From assembly GCA_051252415.1 (NCBI GenBank), contig JBPOGA010000012.1:47701-111700 (forward strand): DNA of 64,000 nucleotides. Reading direction: 5' to 3'. Shown here in pieces: positions 27,294 through 35,519 of the stretch. The DNA comes from JBPOFY01 sp051252415. GTDB taxonomy: Bacteria; Verrucomicrobiota; Verrucomicrobiia; Opitutales; Coraliomargaritaceae. The notes under the pieces are model-generated. The model saw only the letters and a list, made by a program, of their open reading frames with translations. It did not search any database and was not told the DNA's origin. Each line of letters opens with the position of its first letter. Position 1 is the first letter of the stretch. The position numbers and the translations under genes were made by a program.

Positions 27294-27376
27294 TTGGGAG
27301 CGTCGGCCTCCGTGCCGACAGCCGTGTTGTAGGCGCGCTCATAGCAGATGCGGACACGGAGGTCCGCGCTCCCCAA
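27294..27376 (+). repeat. REP-like inverted pair
   Basis: Left TTGGGAGCGTCGGCCTCCGT, right ACGGAGGTCCGCGCTCCCCAA; the arms pair well except for short bulges. It is the main content of the 376-base gap between the fmdB-like gene and uppS, along with the second heptamer array. Confidence 0.6.
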
Positions 27377-27380
27377 TCCA

Positions 27381-27486
27381 CTAACCTCTATCCTCTATCC
27401 CCTATCCCCTAACCTCTATCCTCTATCCTCTATCCCCTAACCTCTATCCCCTATCCTCTATCCCCTAACCTCTATCCCCTATCCTA
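27381..27486 (+). repeat. Second CCTCTAW/CCCCTAW heptamer array
   Basis: About 15 units of 7 bases; here CCCCTAT and CCCCTAA variants are mixed with CCTCTAT and CCTCTAA. It ends about 75 bases before the uppS start. The same direction as the first array. Confidence 0.88.
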
Positions 27487-27559
27487 AGCCTCAAATCTCT
27501 CCTCTCTACCCTTGCACACCGTCTCTCTGGTCATTTTGATAAATCGTTTCCAAGAAACC

Positions 27560-28303
27560 GTGAAGACAGACAACTCTACAGACAGCCGTATTCCCCAACA
27601 CGTCGCCATTATTATGGACGGCAACGGTCGATGGGCGAACGATCGTAAACTCGCTCGTATTGAGGGCCATCGCCGCGGTGCAGAAGCTGTCAGGCGAACA
27701 CTCGCCGCTGCGCAAAAGTTCGGAGTCAAAAATATCACGCTCTATGCATTTAGCGTCGAGAATTGGAACCGTCCAAAAGACGAAGTCGAAGGCTTGATGG
27801 ACTTGCTCGAGCGCTTCCTCGACAAGCAACTTCCCGAGTTAATCAAGCGCCAGATTCGCCTCCGTGTGATCGGCCGCTATCAGGAACTTCCCGAAAGCAC
27901 ACAAAAGCGTCTGCGTGAAGCTGAAGAGGCAACCGCGCACTTCGATGAATATACCCTCGGGCTCGCGCTGAACTATGGCTCCCGCACCGAAGTCGTCGAC
28001 GCGGTGAAAGCCGTGACTGCAGCGGTCCAAAAAGGCGATATCGACCTCGACGCATTGGATTACAACACTTTCAACAGCTACCTCTATACGAGTGGCATGC
28101 CCGACCCAGATCTAGTCATCCGCACCTCGGGTGAACTGCGCCTAAGCAACTTCCTAATGCTCCAAGCTGCTTACGCGGAAATTTACATCACCCCAACACG
28201 TTGGCCGGACTTCGACGAAAAGACCTTTGCAGCAGCACTCGAAGATTATGCGAGCCGTGAACGTCGCTACGGTAAAACCAGTCAACAATTGCAAAAAGCC
28301 TAG
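27560..28303 (+). CDS. uppS: Undecaprenyl-diphosphate synthase (isoprenyl transferase)
   Basis: 247 aa from a GTG at 27560. The open frame reaches a TTG at 27512, but no conserved sequence lies there. Motifs: HVAIIMDGNGRWA with the catalytic Asp; GHRRGAEAVRR; LYAFSVENWNRP; and the C-terminal PDLVIRTSGELRLSNFLMLQ and TRWPDF. It makes the C55 lipid carrier for peptidoglycan and glycans. First gene of uppS-cdsA-dxr-rseP-ispG. Confidence 0.94.
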   Translation: MKTDNSTDSRIPQHVAIIMDGNGRWANDRKLARIEGHRRGAEAVRRTLAAAQKFGVKNITLYAFSVENWNRPKDEVEGLMDLLERFLDKQLPELIKRQIRLRVIGRYQELPESTQKRLREAEEATAHFDEYTLGLALNYGSRTEVVDAVKAVTAAVQKGDIDLDALDYNTFNSYLYTSGMPDPDLVIRTSGELRLSNFLMLQAAYAEIYITPTRWPDFDEKTFAAALEDYASRERRYGKTSQQLQKA

Positions 28304-28339
28304 AACAGGCCATTACAGTCTTTAACAACCCACTATTTT

Positions 28340-29182
28340 ATGAAGCAACGAATTATTAGTTTTGCAGTCCTCTGGTCTGTGCTCGGCATTTCGCTCGCAC
28401 TATTTGGCGTCCATGCAGGTGTCGTCATCATCACTGTCCTCGCCCTACTCACACAGTTGGAGCTGTATCAACTGTTTGAGAAGATGGGCCTCAAGCCAAT
28501 GAAAGAGCTCGGGCTCGCCTGCGGTTTTATCATCACACTCGGTTCGTATTACGTTGGTGGACTCGATGCTGGCTACGACCTTTTCCTACTCTGCTTTATT
28601 GTGCTGACCTTGACGATTATTCGTAAGGATCTGCAAGCCGGACGACTCACGAGTTTCATGCCCACGCTATTTGGTCTGCTGTATGTGCCGTTCCTCCTGC
28701 ACTTCCTGATCAAAATCGTAAAGTTGGCAGAACTCAGTGCAGGCTTCACGGGCACAGGGGTCGGCACTGGAATCTTCCTGACTGTTTGGATCGTCGCCGT
28801 TGCGAAATGCGCTGATGTCGGCGGACTACTGGTCGGCATGAAGCTGGGTAAAACACCACTCTCAGTGATTAGCCCAAAGAAGACCTATGAAGGTGCTGCA
28901 GGTGGTATTGCGTTCTCCATCCTGATCGGGCTCATCCTACTCGCGATCTTCCACAAACATGCGCCTGATGGCTTTCACTGGTGGTTATCCGCGCTCATCG
29001 CGATCCCCATTTCAATCGCCTCGATTGCTTCAGACCTCGTTGAATCTGCTTTCAAACGCCAAGCTGATGTCAAAGATTCTGGTAAGCTCATCCCAGGCAT
29101 TGGCGGCATTTTCGACCTTACTGACAGTCTAATTCTGACTGCGCCCCTCGGATACTTACTCTTCAAATACACACTGTTTTAA
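28340..29182 (+). CDS. cdsA: Phosphatidate cytidylyltransferase with variant signature
   Basis: 280 aa, about eight membrane helices. The CdsA signature near the C-terminus reads SAFKRQADVKDSGKLIPGIG, then GIFDLTDS. The usual form is PGHGGxxDRxDS, so His is Ile and Arg is Leu here; the two metal-binding aspartates stay. Makes CDP-diacylglycerol for phospholipids. The position between uppS and dxr is the classical arrangement, which supports the call. Its stop codon touches the dxr ATG. Confidence 0.9.
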   Translation: MKQRIISFAVLWSVLGISLALFGVHAGVVIITVLALLTQLELYQLFEKMGLKPMKELGLACGFIITLGSYYVGGLDAGYDLFLLCFIVLTLTIIRKDLQAGRLTSFMPTLFGLLYVPFLLHFLIKIVKLAELSAGFTGTGVGTGIFLTVWIVAVAKCADVGGLLVGMKLGKTPLSVISPKKTYEGAAGGIAFSILIGLILLAIFHKHAPDGFHWWLSALIAIPISIASIASDLVESAFKRQADVKDSGKLIPGIGGIFDLTDSLILTAPLGYLLFKYTLF

Positions 29183-30376
29183 ATGGTAGCGTCACCGAAA
29201 AAGAAACTCATTCTACTCGGTGCAACTGGATCAATCGGTCAAAGCACGCTGCGCGTTATTCGTCAGCATGCAGATCGAATTGAACTCGTTGGAGTGGCAG
29301 CGAATGCCGATCAAGAAGGCCTCGCAGAGATTTGCCACGAGTTCAATGTGCCTCATGCCGTGCTCTCGCAAGAAAGCGCTTACCAGGCAGCCTTGGAGTC
29401 GAAGACTTTTCCAAGCGAAACCCAACTCACAGGTGGCGACCAAGCTCTTGAGGCGCTCTGCACACTCGTAAAAGCCGACATCGTGCTCGTCGCCGTCGTG
29501 GGCGCTTGTGGCTTGAAACCAGCACTCGCAGCAATTGAAGCAGGCAAGGACATCGCCCTCGCCAACAAAGAACTTCTCGTTCTGGGCGGTGCGTTCGTGA
29601 TCGAAGCAGCCAAACGCAAAGGCGTGCGCCTACTGCCAACCGACAGTGAGCATAATGCCATTTTTCAATGTATCGAAGGCCACTCGCACAGCCATATCGA
29701 TAAACTGATCCTCACCGCTTCTGGTGGTCAGTTTCGAGATCGAGATGCAGACAGCCTCGCCAACGTCACCCCTGAGGAAGCGACACAGCACCCGAACTGG
29801 TCCATGGGCCCAAAGATCACCGTCGATTCCGCCACCATGGCCAACAAAGGGCTCGAACTGATCGAAGCACACTGGTTATTCGGATTGGAACCTGAACGCC
29901 TCGAAGTGGTCATTCATCCGCAGAGCATCGTCCACTCCTTCGCACAGTTTATCGACGGCTCGATTCTGGGACAGTTTTGCCCGCCCTCTATGACCTTCGC
30001 CATCCAACATTGCTTGCTCTACCCCGACCGAGCTCCAGGCACCGATAAGACATTGGACTTTAGTGAAGCCATGCAGCTCGATTTCAAGGCGCCCAACCTA
30101 GACCGCTACCCTTGCCTCCGCCTCGCATACGAAGCCATTGCAACCGGTGGTAGCGCCCCCGCGATATTCAACGCCGCCAACGAAATTGCCGTTGAACGCT
30201 TTCTAGCAAAAAATATCGCTTACCTTGATATTCCGAAGGTCATCGAGCATACTTTACAAAAAGTCGATTCCGCACCCGCAAGCACTCTCGAGCAGCTGCT
30301 AGAAATCGACGCCCAAGCACGCGAAGTCGCTCGTAATTTCGGGAACGTCCAACGCCCAACGTCCAACGTCGAATAA
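29183..30376 (+). CDS. dxr: 1-deoxy-D-xylulose 5-phosphate reductoisomerase
   Basis: 397 aa. NADPH site LLGATGSIGQSTLRVIR at the N-terminus; ANKELLVLGG; LPTDSEHNAIFQCIEG with the metal ligands; ILTASGGQFRD; and MGPKITVDSATMANKGLE. Catalyses the second step of the MEP isoprenoid pathway. The last nine or so residues (NVQRPTSNVE) are not enzyme sequence: they are encoded by the AACGTCCAACGTC phrase repeat that continues into the intergenic region, so the original stop was probably lost to repeat insertion. Confidence 0.96.
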   Translation: MVASPKKKLILLGATGSIGQSTLRVIRQHADRIELVGVAANADQEGLAEICHEFNVPHAVLSQESAYQAALESKTFPSETQLTGGDQALEALCTLVKADIVLVAVVGACGLKPALAAIEAGKDIALANKELLVLGGAFVIEAAKRKGVRLLPTDSEHNAIFQCIEGHSHSHIDKLILTASGGQFRDRDADSLANVTPEEATQHPNWSMGPKITVDSATMANKGLELIEAHWLFGLEPERLEVVIHPQSIVHSFAQFIDGSILGQFCPPSMTFAIQHCLLYPDRAPGTDKTLDFSEAMQLDFKAPNLDRYPCLRLAYEAIATGGSAPAIFNAANEIAVERFLAKNIAYLDIPKVIEHTLQKVDSAPASTLEQLLEIDAQAREVARNFGNVQRPTSNVE

Positions 30377-30390
30377 TGAACGTCTTCGCC

Positions 30391-30561
30391 CCTCACTCTT
30401 TCTAATAGTCATTCAAAATTGAACGTTCGAAGTTCCCCACTTCCATCCTCACTCTTTCTCATAGTCATTCAAAATTGAACGTTCGATGTTCGACGTTCGA
30501 TGTTCCCCCCTCCCCTCACTTTTTCTCATAGTCATTCAAAATTGAACGTTCGAAGTTCCCC
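30391..30561 (+). repeat. Three tandem copies of a 45- to 65-bp unit
   Basis: Each copy starts CCTCACTCTTTCTCATAGTC, continues ATTCAAAATTGAACGTTCGA and ends GTTCCCC. Copies begin at 30391, 30447 and 30514; the middle one has an extra GATGTTCGACGTTC expansion. The AACGTTCGA part is the same phrase that codes for the ends of dxr and rseP. The last copy ends 45 bases before rseP. Confidence 0.85.
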
Positions 30562-30606
30562 AATTTCAGCTTTTCTAAATTTCAGCATCTCAGCTTTTCT
30601 AAAACC

Positions 30607-32100
30607 ATGCTTCTAAACATCCTCTACATCGCCATTGCACTCGGTGCGCTTGGCTTCTCGATTTTTATCCACGAACTCGGTCACTTTCTCGCCGCTAAAA
30701 AGCGCGGCCTGGTTGCCGATCGCTTTTCGATCGGATTCGGCCCACGCCTCTTCGGTTGGAAATGGATGGGCACGGATTTCCGTATCTCCCTCTTTCCACT
30801 CGGAGGCTACGTCTCTCTGCCACAGCTCGCAGACATGGGCCGCCTCGAAGGCGGCGAGGAAGATGAATCAGAAGCCCTCCCCCCGATCTCCTATGCCGAC
30901 AAGATGATCGTCGCGGTCATGGGTGCGGTGTTTAATATCATTTTTGCCTTCGTCATCTCACTCATCCTCTGGGGCGTCGGGCGTGACATCGTCAAGTCCA
31001 CCGAGGTCAATTTTGTCCCCGATCAAATCTTAAACCACCAAGGTATAACCGTGCCCGGTCCCGCTTACGAAGCTGGCATCCATACCGGTGACCAGATCAT
31101 CGCAATCGACGGTAATAAAATCCGCAATTGGATGGAGATCGATAACGTCATCATGACCGGCACCCAACGTGACGACTCAGGACGTGCCTTTGCAGAAGTT
31201 AAGCTTCTACGAGAGGGCGAAATCAAAGAACTCACCGTCTATCCCGTGCTGATTGATGTCGGCATCGACAGCATACGCAGCATGGCGGTCGCTCCCGGGA
31301 CCGATCTCGTAGTCGTCTATGCTCAGGAAGGCATGCCCGCATTTGAAGCTGGCTTGCTGCCAGGCGACAAACTCCATGCACTCGATGGCCAATTAATCAC
31401 CTCCTCCGCATTCCTCAGCCTCTACCTCGACAAACACCAAGGCGGCCCCATCAACTTATCCATAATACGCGATGGCAAAGAAGTCGTGTTACCCATCGAA
31501 CCACGACTCGCTGAAGGTGAAACAACACCACGGTTCGGATTCGCCTACGATTATATCTATGCCAAAGAGCGCGTGCACCAAAACCCAGTCGAACAAATAA
31601 TCGGCATGGCACGCACCATGAAGCAAACGCTGTTCGCACTCGTGAGTCCGAAGTCCGATGTGAAGATCGGTAACATGAGCGGCCCCATCGGCATCGTCCA
31701 TGGCCTGACAAACATGGCACGCTTCGGTTGGATCGACCTCATTTGGTTTCTAGCGCTGATCAACGTCAACCTCGCCATCTTCAACGTCCTCCCCATCCCC
31801 GTTCTGGATGGCGGCCACATGACCTTTGCAACGTATCACAAGCTGACCGGTCGCCCCGTGCCACGTCGCATCATGGAAGGCTCCTACACGGTTTGTATCG
31901 TCGTCCTACTCTCCTTCATGCTCTACGTCAGCTATCGCGACATCCTCCGCGTCGGACTCGATGCGGGCATGATCGAAGACAAACCGAACGGAACGGCACC
32001 GGCCGAAGAAACTGAGGGAACGTCGAACGTCCAACTTCCAACGTCAAATGTTGAAGTCGAGACTTCGGACGTTGAAGTTGAAACCACGCAACCCGAGTAA
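30607..32100 (+). CDS. rseP: RIP zinc metalloprotease RseP
   Basis: 497 aa. Catalytic IHELGHFLAAKKRG (HExxH, about 22-35) in the first membrane helix; two PDZ domains (GIHTGDQIIAIDGNKI and GLLPGDKLHALDGQLI); and NVLPIPVLDGGHM with the third zinc ligand. It cuts membrane-spanning anti-sigma factors in envelope stress. The cytoplasmic C-terminal 35 or so residues are repeat-encoded (TSNVQLPTSNVEVETSDVEV), like the dxr tail. Confidence 0.94.
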   Translation: MLLNILYIAIALGALGFSIFIHELGHFLAAKKRGLVADRFSIGFGPRLFGWKWMGTDFRISLFPLGGYVSLPQLADMGRLEGGEEDESEALPPISYADKMIVAVMGAVFNIIFAFVISLILWGVGRDIVKSTEVNFVPDQILNHQGITVPGPAYEAGIHTGDQIIAIDGNKIRNWMEIDNVIMTGTQRDDSGRAFAEVKLLREGEIKELTVYPVLIDVGIDSIRSMAVAPGTDLVVVYAQEGMPAFEAGLLPGDKLHALDGQLITSSAFLSLYLDKHQGGPINLSIIRDGKEVVLPIEPRLAEGETTPRFGFAYDYIYAKERVHQNPVEQIIGMARTMKQTLFALVSPKSDVKIGNMSGPIGIVHGLTNMARFGWIDLIWFLALINVNLAIFNVLPIPVLDGGHMTFATYHKLTGRPVPRRIMEGSYTVCIVVLLSFMLYVSYRDILRVGLDAGMIEDKPNGTAPAEETEGTSNVQLPTSNVEVETSDVEVETTQPE

Positions 32101-32193
32101 ATTCCCAATCAATCAAAATTGAACGTTGCTTCGCCATCTCCGGCAGACCTCCGTCAACGTTCAATGTTCGATGTTCGACGTTCGATGTTCAAA
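32022..32193 (+). repeat. AACGTTC/GAYGTTC phrase repeats across rseP end and ispG start
   Basis: AACGTCGAACGTCCAACTTC and similar phrases encode the rseP tail (32022-32090). After the stop, ATTGAACGTTGC and CAACGTTCAATGTTCGATG continue to the ispG start, with GATGTTCGACGTTC in direct repeat. Both orientations of the phrase are present. Confidence 0.75.
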
Positions 32194-34278
32194 ATGACCA
32201 CACAATCACATCTCGATTATTGCGCGTCGCGCTTCCAAGCAAAACGTCGCCTCGCACGTGAAGTCATGGTCGGCCATGTCGGCGTCGGTGGATCCAACCC
32301 GATCCGCATCCAGTCGATGACGACGACCAACACGCAGGACGTCGATGCCACGGTCGCGCAAACGCTCGCCCTCGCCGAAGCCGGTTGCGAAATCGTCCGT
32401 ATCACCGCACCCAACAAGCAAGCCGCCGCCGCGCTCGGTGAAATTTCCAAGAAGCTCCGCGCCGCGAAATGCGACGTGCCTTTGGTCGCAGATATTCACT
32501 TCCTACCCTCCGCTGCAATGGAAGCCGCCAAGCACGTTGAAAAAGTGCGCATCAATCCAGGCAACTACGCGGACAAAAAGAAATTTGCCGTGCTCGAATA
32601 CACCGACGCGGCCTACAACGAAGAGCTCGAGCGCCTGCACGAAGCCTTCAGCCCAATCGTGCTGCGCTGCAAAGAGCTCGGACGCGCCATGCGTATCGGC
32701 ACCAACCACGGCTCCCTCTCCGACCGCTTGATGAATCGCTACGGCGACTCCCCGCTCGGCATGGTCGAAAGTGCCCTTGAGTTTATCCGCATCGCAGAGA
32801 GCCACGGCTATCAAGACATCTGCCTCTCCATGAAGGCCAGCAACCCAAAGGTCATGGTCGAAGCCTACCGTCTCGCAGTCGCCCGTATGATGGAAGAAGG
32901 CATGTGCTATCCGCTGCACCTCGGTGTGACCGAAGCAGGCGATGGTGAAGATGCCCGCGTGAAAAGCGCCATCGGTATCGGCACCCTACTCAATGATGGA
33001 CTCGGCGACACCATTCGCGTCTCCCTGACCGAAGACCCGATATACGAAGTGCCCGTCGCCCGCGACCTCGCCGACAAAGCCATGGCACTCTGGCAGAAAC
33101 ACGAGGACATCCCACTTTCTGAGCAGACCAAAGACAGCATCAACCCGTTCGACTTCCATCGCCGCAGCACCCGCGTGATCGAGCTCGGCAACGGCTGCAA
33201 CATCGGCGGCGAAACCGTGCCCGCAGTCATCGTCAAAACGCACCATCCCATCGCCGCCACGACGGAAATCATTCAAGACGTCTGCGGCGCACAGATGAAG
33301 CTCAAGGACAGCAAGATCGAAGGCCTCCAGCTCGCGATCAACAACAGCGCCGACCTCGAAGCCTTCAAACCACTCCACGAAGCACTGCACACCGTGGTCA
33401 AAGCCTTCGTCCTCGAACTCGGAGACGAAGTCGACCTCAGCGAACTCGAAACCTTCGAATGGCCGGAGGATAGCATCGCTGGCATCACCCTCCTTCAACA
33501 CATCGCGAAGGAAGACGCCTTCTACGCCGCAAGCCTCTTACAATTCTGCCGCGACAAAAACTTCAACTGCGCGATCGACTGCAACGCCGACTCCCTACGC
33601 GACGAAATCGGAGCGCAACTCCAACCTCTCGGCAGCGCCAACCTCATCCTCAGTCGTGGCGTCTCCGCTTGCGGAGGCCTCACCTCAGCATCGCCTACGT
33701 CAGAGCCTCGTCACCCCGTCGGCAGCTACCGCGCGCTCGCCGAAGCCGCACAAGCCTTCGTGCCCGACGCCCCGATTTGGATTCGCAATACCGCTGAAAA
33801 CACGCTCGATCCCAAAGACACCTTTTCCGATCGAATGCTCGAAAGCAGCATCCTCAGCGGTGCCGTGCTCTGCGATGGAATCGGCGATGCGATCAGCATC
33901 GAAACCGAGCCGCTACTCGCGAAGGCCACCACCCTCGCCTATAATATTTTACAAGGAGCCCGTTCCCGCATTTCCAAGACCGAGTTTGTCGCCTGCCCCA
34001 GTTGCGGCCGCACACTCTTTGATTTACAAAGCGTCACCCAAAAGATCCGCAGCCGCACGGACCACCTCAAAGGAGTGACGATTGCGATCATGGGTTGCAT
34101 CGTGAACGGCCCAGGTGAAATGGCCGATGCCGACTTTGGTTATGTCGGTGGCGCGCCTGCTAAAATTAATCTCTACGTCGGCAAGGAATGCGTGAAATAT
34201 AACGTCCCTGCAGAGGAAGCCCTCGATCGCTTGATCGACCTGATAAAAGAGCACAACAAGTGGGTCGAACCGAGCTGA
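32194..34278 (+). CDS. ispG: 4-hydroxy-3-methylbut-2-enyl diphosphate synthase, long (plant/Chlamydia-type) form
   Basis: 694 aa from ATG 32194. The upstream in-frame extension to a TTG at 32119 is encoded by the phrase repeat and is not enzyme-like. N-terminal TIM barrel: IRIQSMTTTNTQDVDATVAQ and VPLVADIHFLPSAAMEA; a large insert of about 250 residues; C-terminal iron-sulfur domain with CPSCGRTLFDLQ and MGCIVNGPGEMADADFGYVGG. The cluster is bound by CxxC plus the later Cys and Glu. The short E. coli form has about 370 aa; the insert is known from plants, Chlamydiae and relatives. MEP pathway, next to dxr in the same cluster. Confidence 0.95.
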   Translation: MTTQSHLDYCASRFQAKRRLAREVMVGHVGVGGSNPIRIQSMTTTNTQDVDATVAQTLALAEAGCEIVRITAPNKQAAAALGEISKKLRAAKCDVPLVADIHFLPSAAMEAAKHVEKVRINPGNYADKKKFAVLEYTDAAYNEELERLHEAFSPIVLRCKELGRAMRIGTNHGSLSDRLMNRYGDSPLGMVESALEFIRIAESHGYQDICLSMKASNPKVMVEAYRLAVARMMEEGMCYPLHLGVTEAGDGEDARVKSAIGIGTLLNDGLGDTIRVSLTEDPIYEVPVARDLADKAMALWQKHEDIPLSEQTKDSINPFDFHRRSTRVIELGNGCNIGGETVPAVIVKTHHPIAATTEIIQDVCGAQMKLKDSKIEGLQLAINNSADLEAFKPLHEALHTVVKAFVLELGDEVDLSELETFEWPEDSIAGITLLQHIAKEDAFYAASLLQFCRDKNFNCAIDCNADSLRDEIGAQLQPLGSANLILSRGVSACGGLTSASPTSEPRHPVGSYRALAEAAQAFVPDAPIWIRNTAENTLDPKDTFSDRMLESSILSGAVLCDGIGDAISIETEPLLAKATTLAYNILQGARSRISKTEFVACPSCGRTLFDLQSVTQKIRSRTDHLKGVTIAIMGCIVNGPGEMADADFGYVGGAPAKINLYVGKECVKYNVPAEEALDRLIDLIKEHNKWVEPS

Positions 34279-34292
34279 TAGTAGCACCCTTC

Positions 34293-34438
34293 GTAGGGTT
34301 CGCGCTCGCGCGACGCTTTCCACCTCTCGAAACTTACAGGAATCTAGTAATATGCTTCGATTCGTAAAATTACAGTGATGATTCGTAAACGCACCTATAG
34401 TCGTGAGCGCAACAGCATCGCGCAAGCGCGAGCCCTAC
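34293..34438 (+). repeat. REP inverted pair with long spacer
   Basis: Left GTAGGGTTCGCGCTCGCGCG, right GCATCGCGCAAGCGCGAGCC ending in CTAC. Spacer about 100 bases. Related to the single monomer at 5559. It fills the gap between ispG and the exported-protein gene. Confidence 0.65.
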
Positions 34439-34523
34439 GATAAAAGCCCCCAATAAGCAATCACTCATGAGGCGAATAGTTCTCGCAAATTGACCAATTA
34501 AAACTAGAGAATTAGCACTAACA

Positions 34524-35339
34524 ATGAATCTAAAGTTCAGACTCTTACTCACTGCACTCATCGTAACAGTCACTTCATCTGTGACGGGTAGAGATGTGCT
34601 CATGCGATTTTGGGCGCAGAAAGATTATGTTCGCCCGCTCGGTGCCGATGGCAAACCAAGTGCCGAAACCTATACTTACTTCATCGGAGACTATTATCCA
34701 GGTGCCTACGAGAAAGAAGCAGATGCAATCAAATTTGATACAGTTGCCAAAATCCTCGTCGCAGAACTTGGCCCTCAAAACTATTTAATGGCTGAGAACC
34801 CGAAGGATGCTGACTACATCCTCATGGTGAATTGGGGGCAAACCACACCCGAAGCAGAGAAAGAGGAAGTCACTTACCAATCCTTCGACGATGAAGGAGA
34901 AGACTACGACATCGCTATCGATGAAGTCTCAGAAGCGAACCGGCGTAAGAATGCGAAACTACTGGGTGCAAACAAAATGTATGACATGAGCTACATCTCG
35001 CTCAAAAAGCAATTACTGGAAGAAGCCATTGTTCAAGACCGCTACTTTATTAATATTTTCGCGGTGTCGATACATGACATCCGTAACAGGGATAAAGAAA
35101 ATCCTAAGATAAAAGCGACATGGGAGTGTCAATTAAGTGTGCCTGTAAATAATGACCGGAGCGCTGAAGACGCATTCCGAGCCATGGCCAAATCGGGTAG
35201 CGAATACTTTGGTAAAAATGTCCGCGACCTCACTTTCATGAAGGAAGGCATCAAGAAAGGCGTCGTGACGATTGGAGAAATCCGCTTTCTTGGTGACGAG
35301 GAAACAGATTCTGAAAGTGCAGAAACGGAACAAGAGTAA
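34524..35339 (+). CDS. Exported protein of unknown function
   Basis: 271 aa. N-terminal signal peptide (MNLKFRLLLTALIVTVTSSVTG). The mature part is acidic and mixed alpha/beta, with an Asp/Glu-rich loop around 110-130 and an acidic C-terminus. I recognise no domain. The layout (short exported protein, ADYILMVNWGQT strand, later INIFAVSIHDIR) hints at a DUF4136-like fold but is only a guess. It stands alone between two REP pairs. Confidence 0.7.
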   Translation: MNLKFRLLLTALIVTVTSSVTGRDVLMRFWAQKDYVRPLGADGKPSAETYTYFIGDYYPGAYEKEADAIKFDTVAKILVAELGPQNYLMAENPKDADYILMVNWGQTTPEAEKEEVTYQSFDDEGEDYDIAIDEVSEANRRKNAKLLGANKMYDMSYISLKKQLLEEAIVQDRYFINIFAVSIHDIRNRDKENPKIKATWECQLSVPVNNDRSAEDAFRAMAKSGSEYFGKNVRDLTFMKEGIKKGVVTIGEIRFLGDEETDSESAETEQE

Positions 35340-35401
35340 GCAAGTTTTAAGAGTTATACTGCAACGTATTGTGATTTGTGATTCCGAAAAAGGTGAAAGA
35401 A

Positions 35402-35471
35402 CGGGAGCAGGATGCTCCCACTACTCTTCTAGACAAGTCATTCGCAAGGTGGTGGGAGCATCTTGCTCCCG
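35402..35471 (+). repeat. REP-like inverted pair, possible bidirectional terminator
   Basis: CGGGAGCAGGATGCTCCCAC and GTGGGAGCATCTTGCTCCCG are complementary arms; each arm alone is a GGGAGCA/TGCTCCC hairpin. A TTTTTT run follows directly on the plus strand. It lies between two convergent genes, so a terminator role is plausible. Confidence 0.65.
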
Positions 35472-35519
35472 TTTTTTATAGTGCGTGTTTTCATAGATCA
35501 TGATGCGCAGCAGTATAGC

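Noticed and set aside
26788..27486. Heptamer arrays considered as CRISPR
   Set aside because: Direct tandem repeats without spacers; unit of seven bases.
32119..32193. N-terminal extension of IspG from a TTG
   Set aside because: Encoded by the phrase repeat; the family homology starts after the ATG at 32194.
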